In this document: piece after piece, positions 63,305-64,000 of the stretch | Layout of the letters: every line of letters begins with the position of its first letter | How positions within the stretch are numbered: position 1 is the first letter of the stretch | Origin: Pectobacterium carotovorum | Lineage (GTDB): Bacteria; Pseudomonadota; Gammaproteobacteria; Enterobacterales; Enterobacteriaceae | DNA: 64,000 nt | NCBI GenBank assembly: GCA_016415585.1 | Contig: CP066552.1 | Coordinates: forward strand, 3,038,001-3,102,000 | Reading direction: 5' to 3' | Translations under genes and position numbers: made by a program | Notes under the pieces: generated by a model | The model's input: the letters and a program-made list of their open reading frames with translations, nothing else | The model's database searches: none | Told to the model about the DNA's origin: nothing

Positions 63305-64000
63305 TTAGCGGTTGTCATAGCTGAAACGGTTAGCAATCCACACCAGTCCCTGCTCAAGCAGCAGACCGATAACGCCAATCACCACGATGGCGATGATGAT
63401 GTTTTCCACGTTCAGGTTGTTCCACTCGTTCCAAATCCAGAAGCCGATACCGACGCCGCCAGTCAGCATTTCCGCCGCCACAATCACCAGCCAGGCGACG
63501 CCAATCGACAGACGCACGCCAGTCAATACGTTAGGCAGCACCGCCGGCAGCAGAATCTTACGCATGATGGTGAACTCAGAGAGCTTCAACACCCGCGCCA
63601 CATTCAGGTAATCCTGCGGGATACGGCGCACGCCTTCAGCGGTGTTGAGGATCATCGGCCAGATGGAGCAGATAAAAATGGTCCAACTGGATGCCGGTTC
63701 GGCACGTTGGAACAGCAGCAGGCCGATAGGCAGCCAGGCCAGTGGACTGACCGGACGCAGCAGCGAAATGATCGGGTTGAGCATGTTGGCCAGAAACGTA
63801 AAACGACCAATCAGGAAACCAGCAGGAATGCCAACCAGTGCCGCCAGTCCGAAGCCAATACCAACACGTTGCAGCGAGGCCAATACGTTCCAACCGATGC
63901 CCTGATCGTTCGGCCCTGCGATGTAAAACGGATCGGCAAAGAGGCTGAGCGCCGCAAGCCAGGTCGTCCACGGCGTCGGGAAGTTTTCGCTGTTGAGCGC
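63305..64000 (-). CDS. nasE: Nitrate ABC transporter permease, C-terminal part, cut by window edge
   Basis: 231 residues open to the right edge. NQGIG-type block DQGIGWNVLASLQRVGIGFG, GIPAGFLIGRFTFLANMLNP, PVSPLAWLPIGLLLF and a permease EAA loop TIMRKILLPAVLPNVLTGVR match NrtB-type inner-membrane permeases. The stop lies 10 bp before the ATPase start. The start codon and first helices lie outside the window. Confidence 0.9.
   Translation of the reverse strand, partial: ALNSENFPTPWTTWLAALSLFADPFYIAGPNDQGIGWNVLASLQRVGIGFGLAALVGIPAGFLIGRFTFLANMLNPIISLLRPVSPLAWLPIGLLLFQRAEPASSWTIFICSIWPMILNTAEGVRRIPQDYLNVARVLKLSEFTIMRKILLPAVLPNVLTGVRLSIGVAWLVIVAAEMLTGGVGIGFWIWNEWNNLNVENIIIAIVVIGVIGLLLEQGLVWIANRFSYDNR

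Overview
The window reads as chromosomal DNA of an enterobacterium of the soft-rot type (Pectobacterium or a close relative). The basis is the assimilatory nitrate cluster ending in cobA, a yehS homologue, an intergenic repeat of the kind seen in Yersinia, Serratia and Pectobacterium, and enterobacterial IS3-family elements. The genus is inferred from gene content and codon style; no marker gene such as rRNA is present. No rRNA, tRNA or CRISPR array was found.

1-11.2 kb is acquired DNA. A hemB-type gene cut by the left edge, an MFS exporter and a LysR regulator lie on the minus strand. A decayed Tn3-family transposon follows (tnpR remnant, a res-like inverted repeat, tnpA remnant). Next is a GC-rich redox/efflux cluster: an MFS gene with one amber codon, three regulators, a quinone-oxidoreductase remnant, a second and frameshifted hemB, and an intact operon-like set of FMN reductase, pirin and an NADP-binding oxidoreductase.

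11.2-19.4 kb is a gene graveyard: two P4-type integrase remnants, an integrase/IS3 chimeric ORF, AlpA and satellite fragments, a frameshifted LuxR-type regulator, a broken codB-like permease and a truncated SnoaL-like gene. Intact genes here are a secreted metallo-beta-lactamase-fold protein, a ParDE-like toxin-antitoxin pair with a perfect operator palindrome, and a Ner-like DNA-binding protein.

19.4-38.4 kb looks like settled chromosome: a SulP transporter, an alpha/beta hydrolase, an enolase-superfamily dehydratase, an RND pump (permease, adaptor, MipA/OmpV protein) divergent from an AdeRS-like two-component system, then an amino-acid-type ABC importer with a MmgE/PrpD protein and a class IV aminotransferase, and an exported MORN-repeat protein.

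38.4-54.7 kb is accessory again: an AT-rich HAD phosphatase, a LysR/amidohydrolase/YdcZ/SMP-30 set ending in a scrap of a second class IV aminotransferase, a second two-component system divergent from a second mipA, MocR and GNAT genes, an IS3-group insertion sequence, TetR, an old-yellow-enzyme gene divergent from ArsR, yehS and an Rpn remnant. Four degenerate copies of a short hairpin repeat are scattered through it.

54.7-64 kb holds the assimilatory nitrate operon read right to left: uptake permease (cut by the right edge), ATPase, one very long ORF that joins the nitrate reductase electron-transfer protein to nitrite reductase large and small subunits, nitrate reductase NasA, and CobA, which makes the sirohaem precursor needed by nitrite reductase. 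Several neighbouring stop and start codons overlap, which suggests translational coupling.
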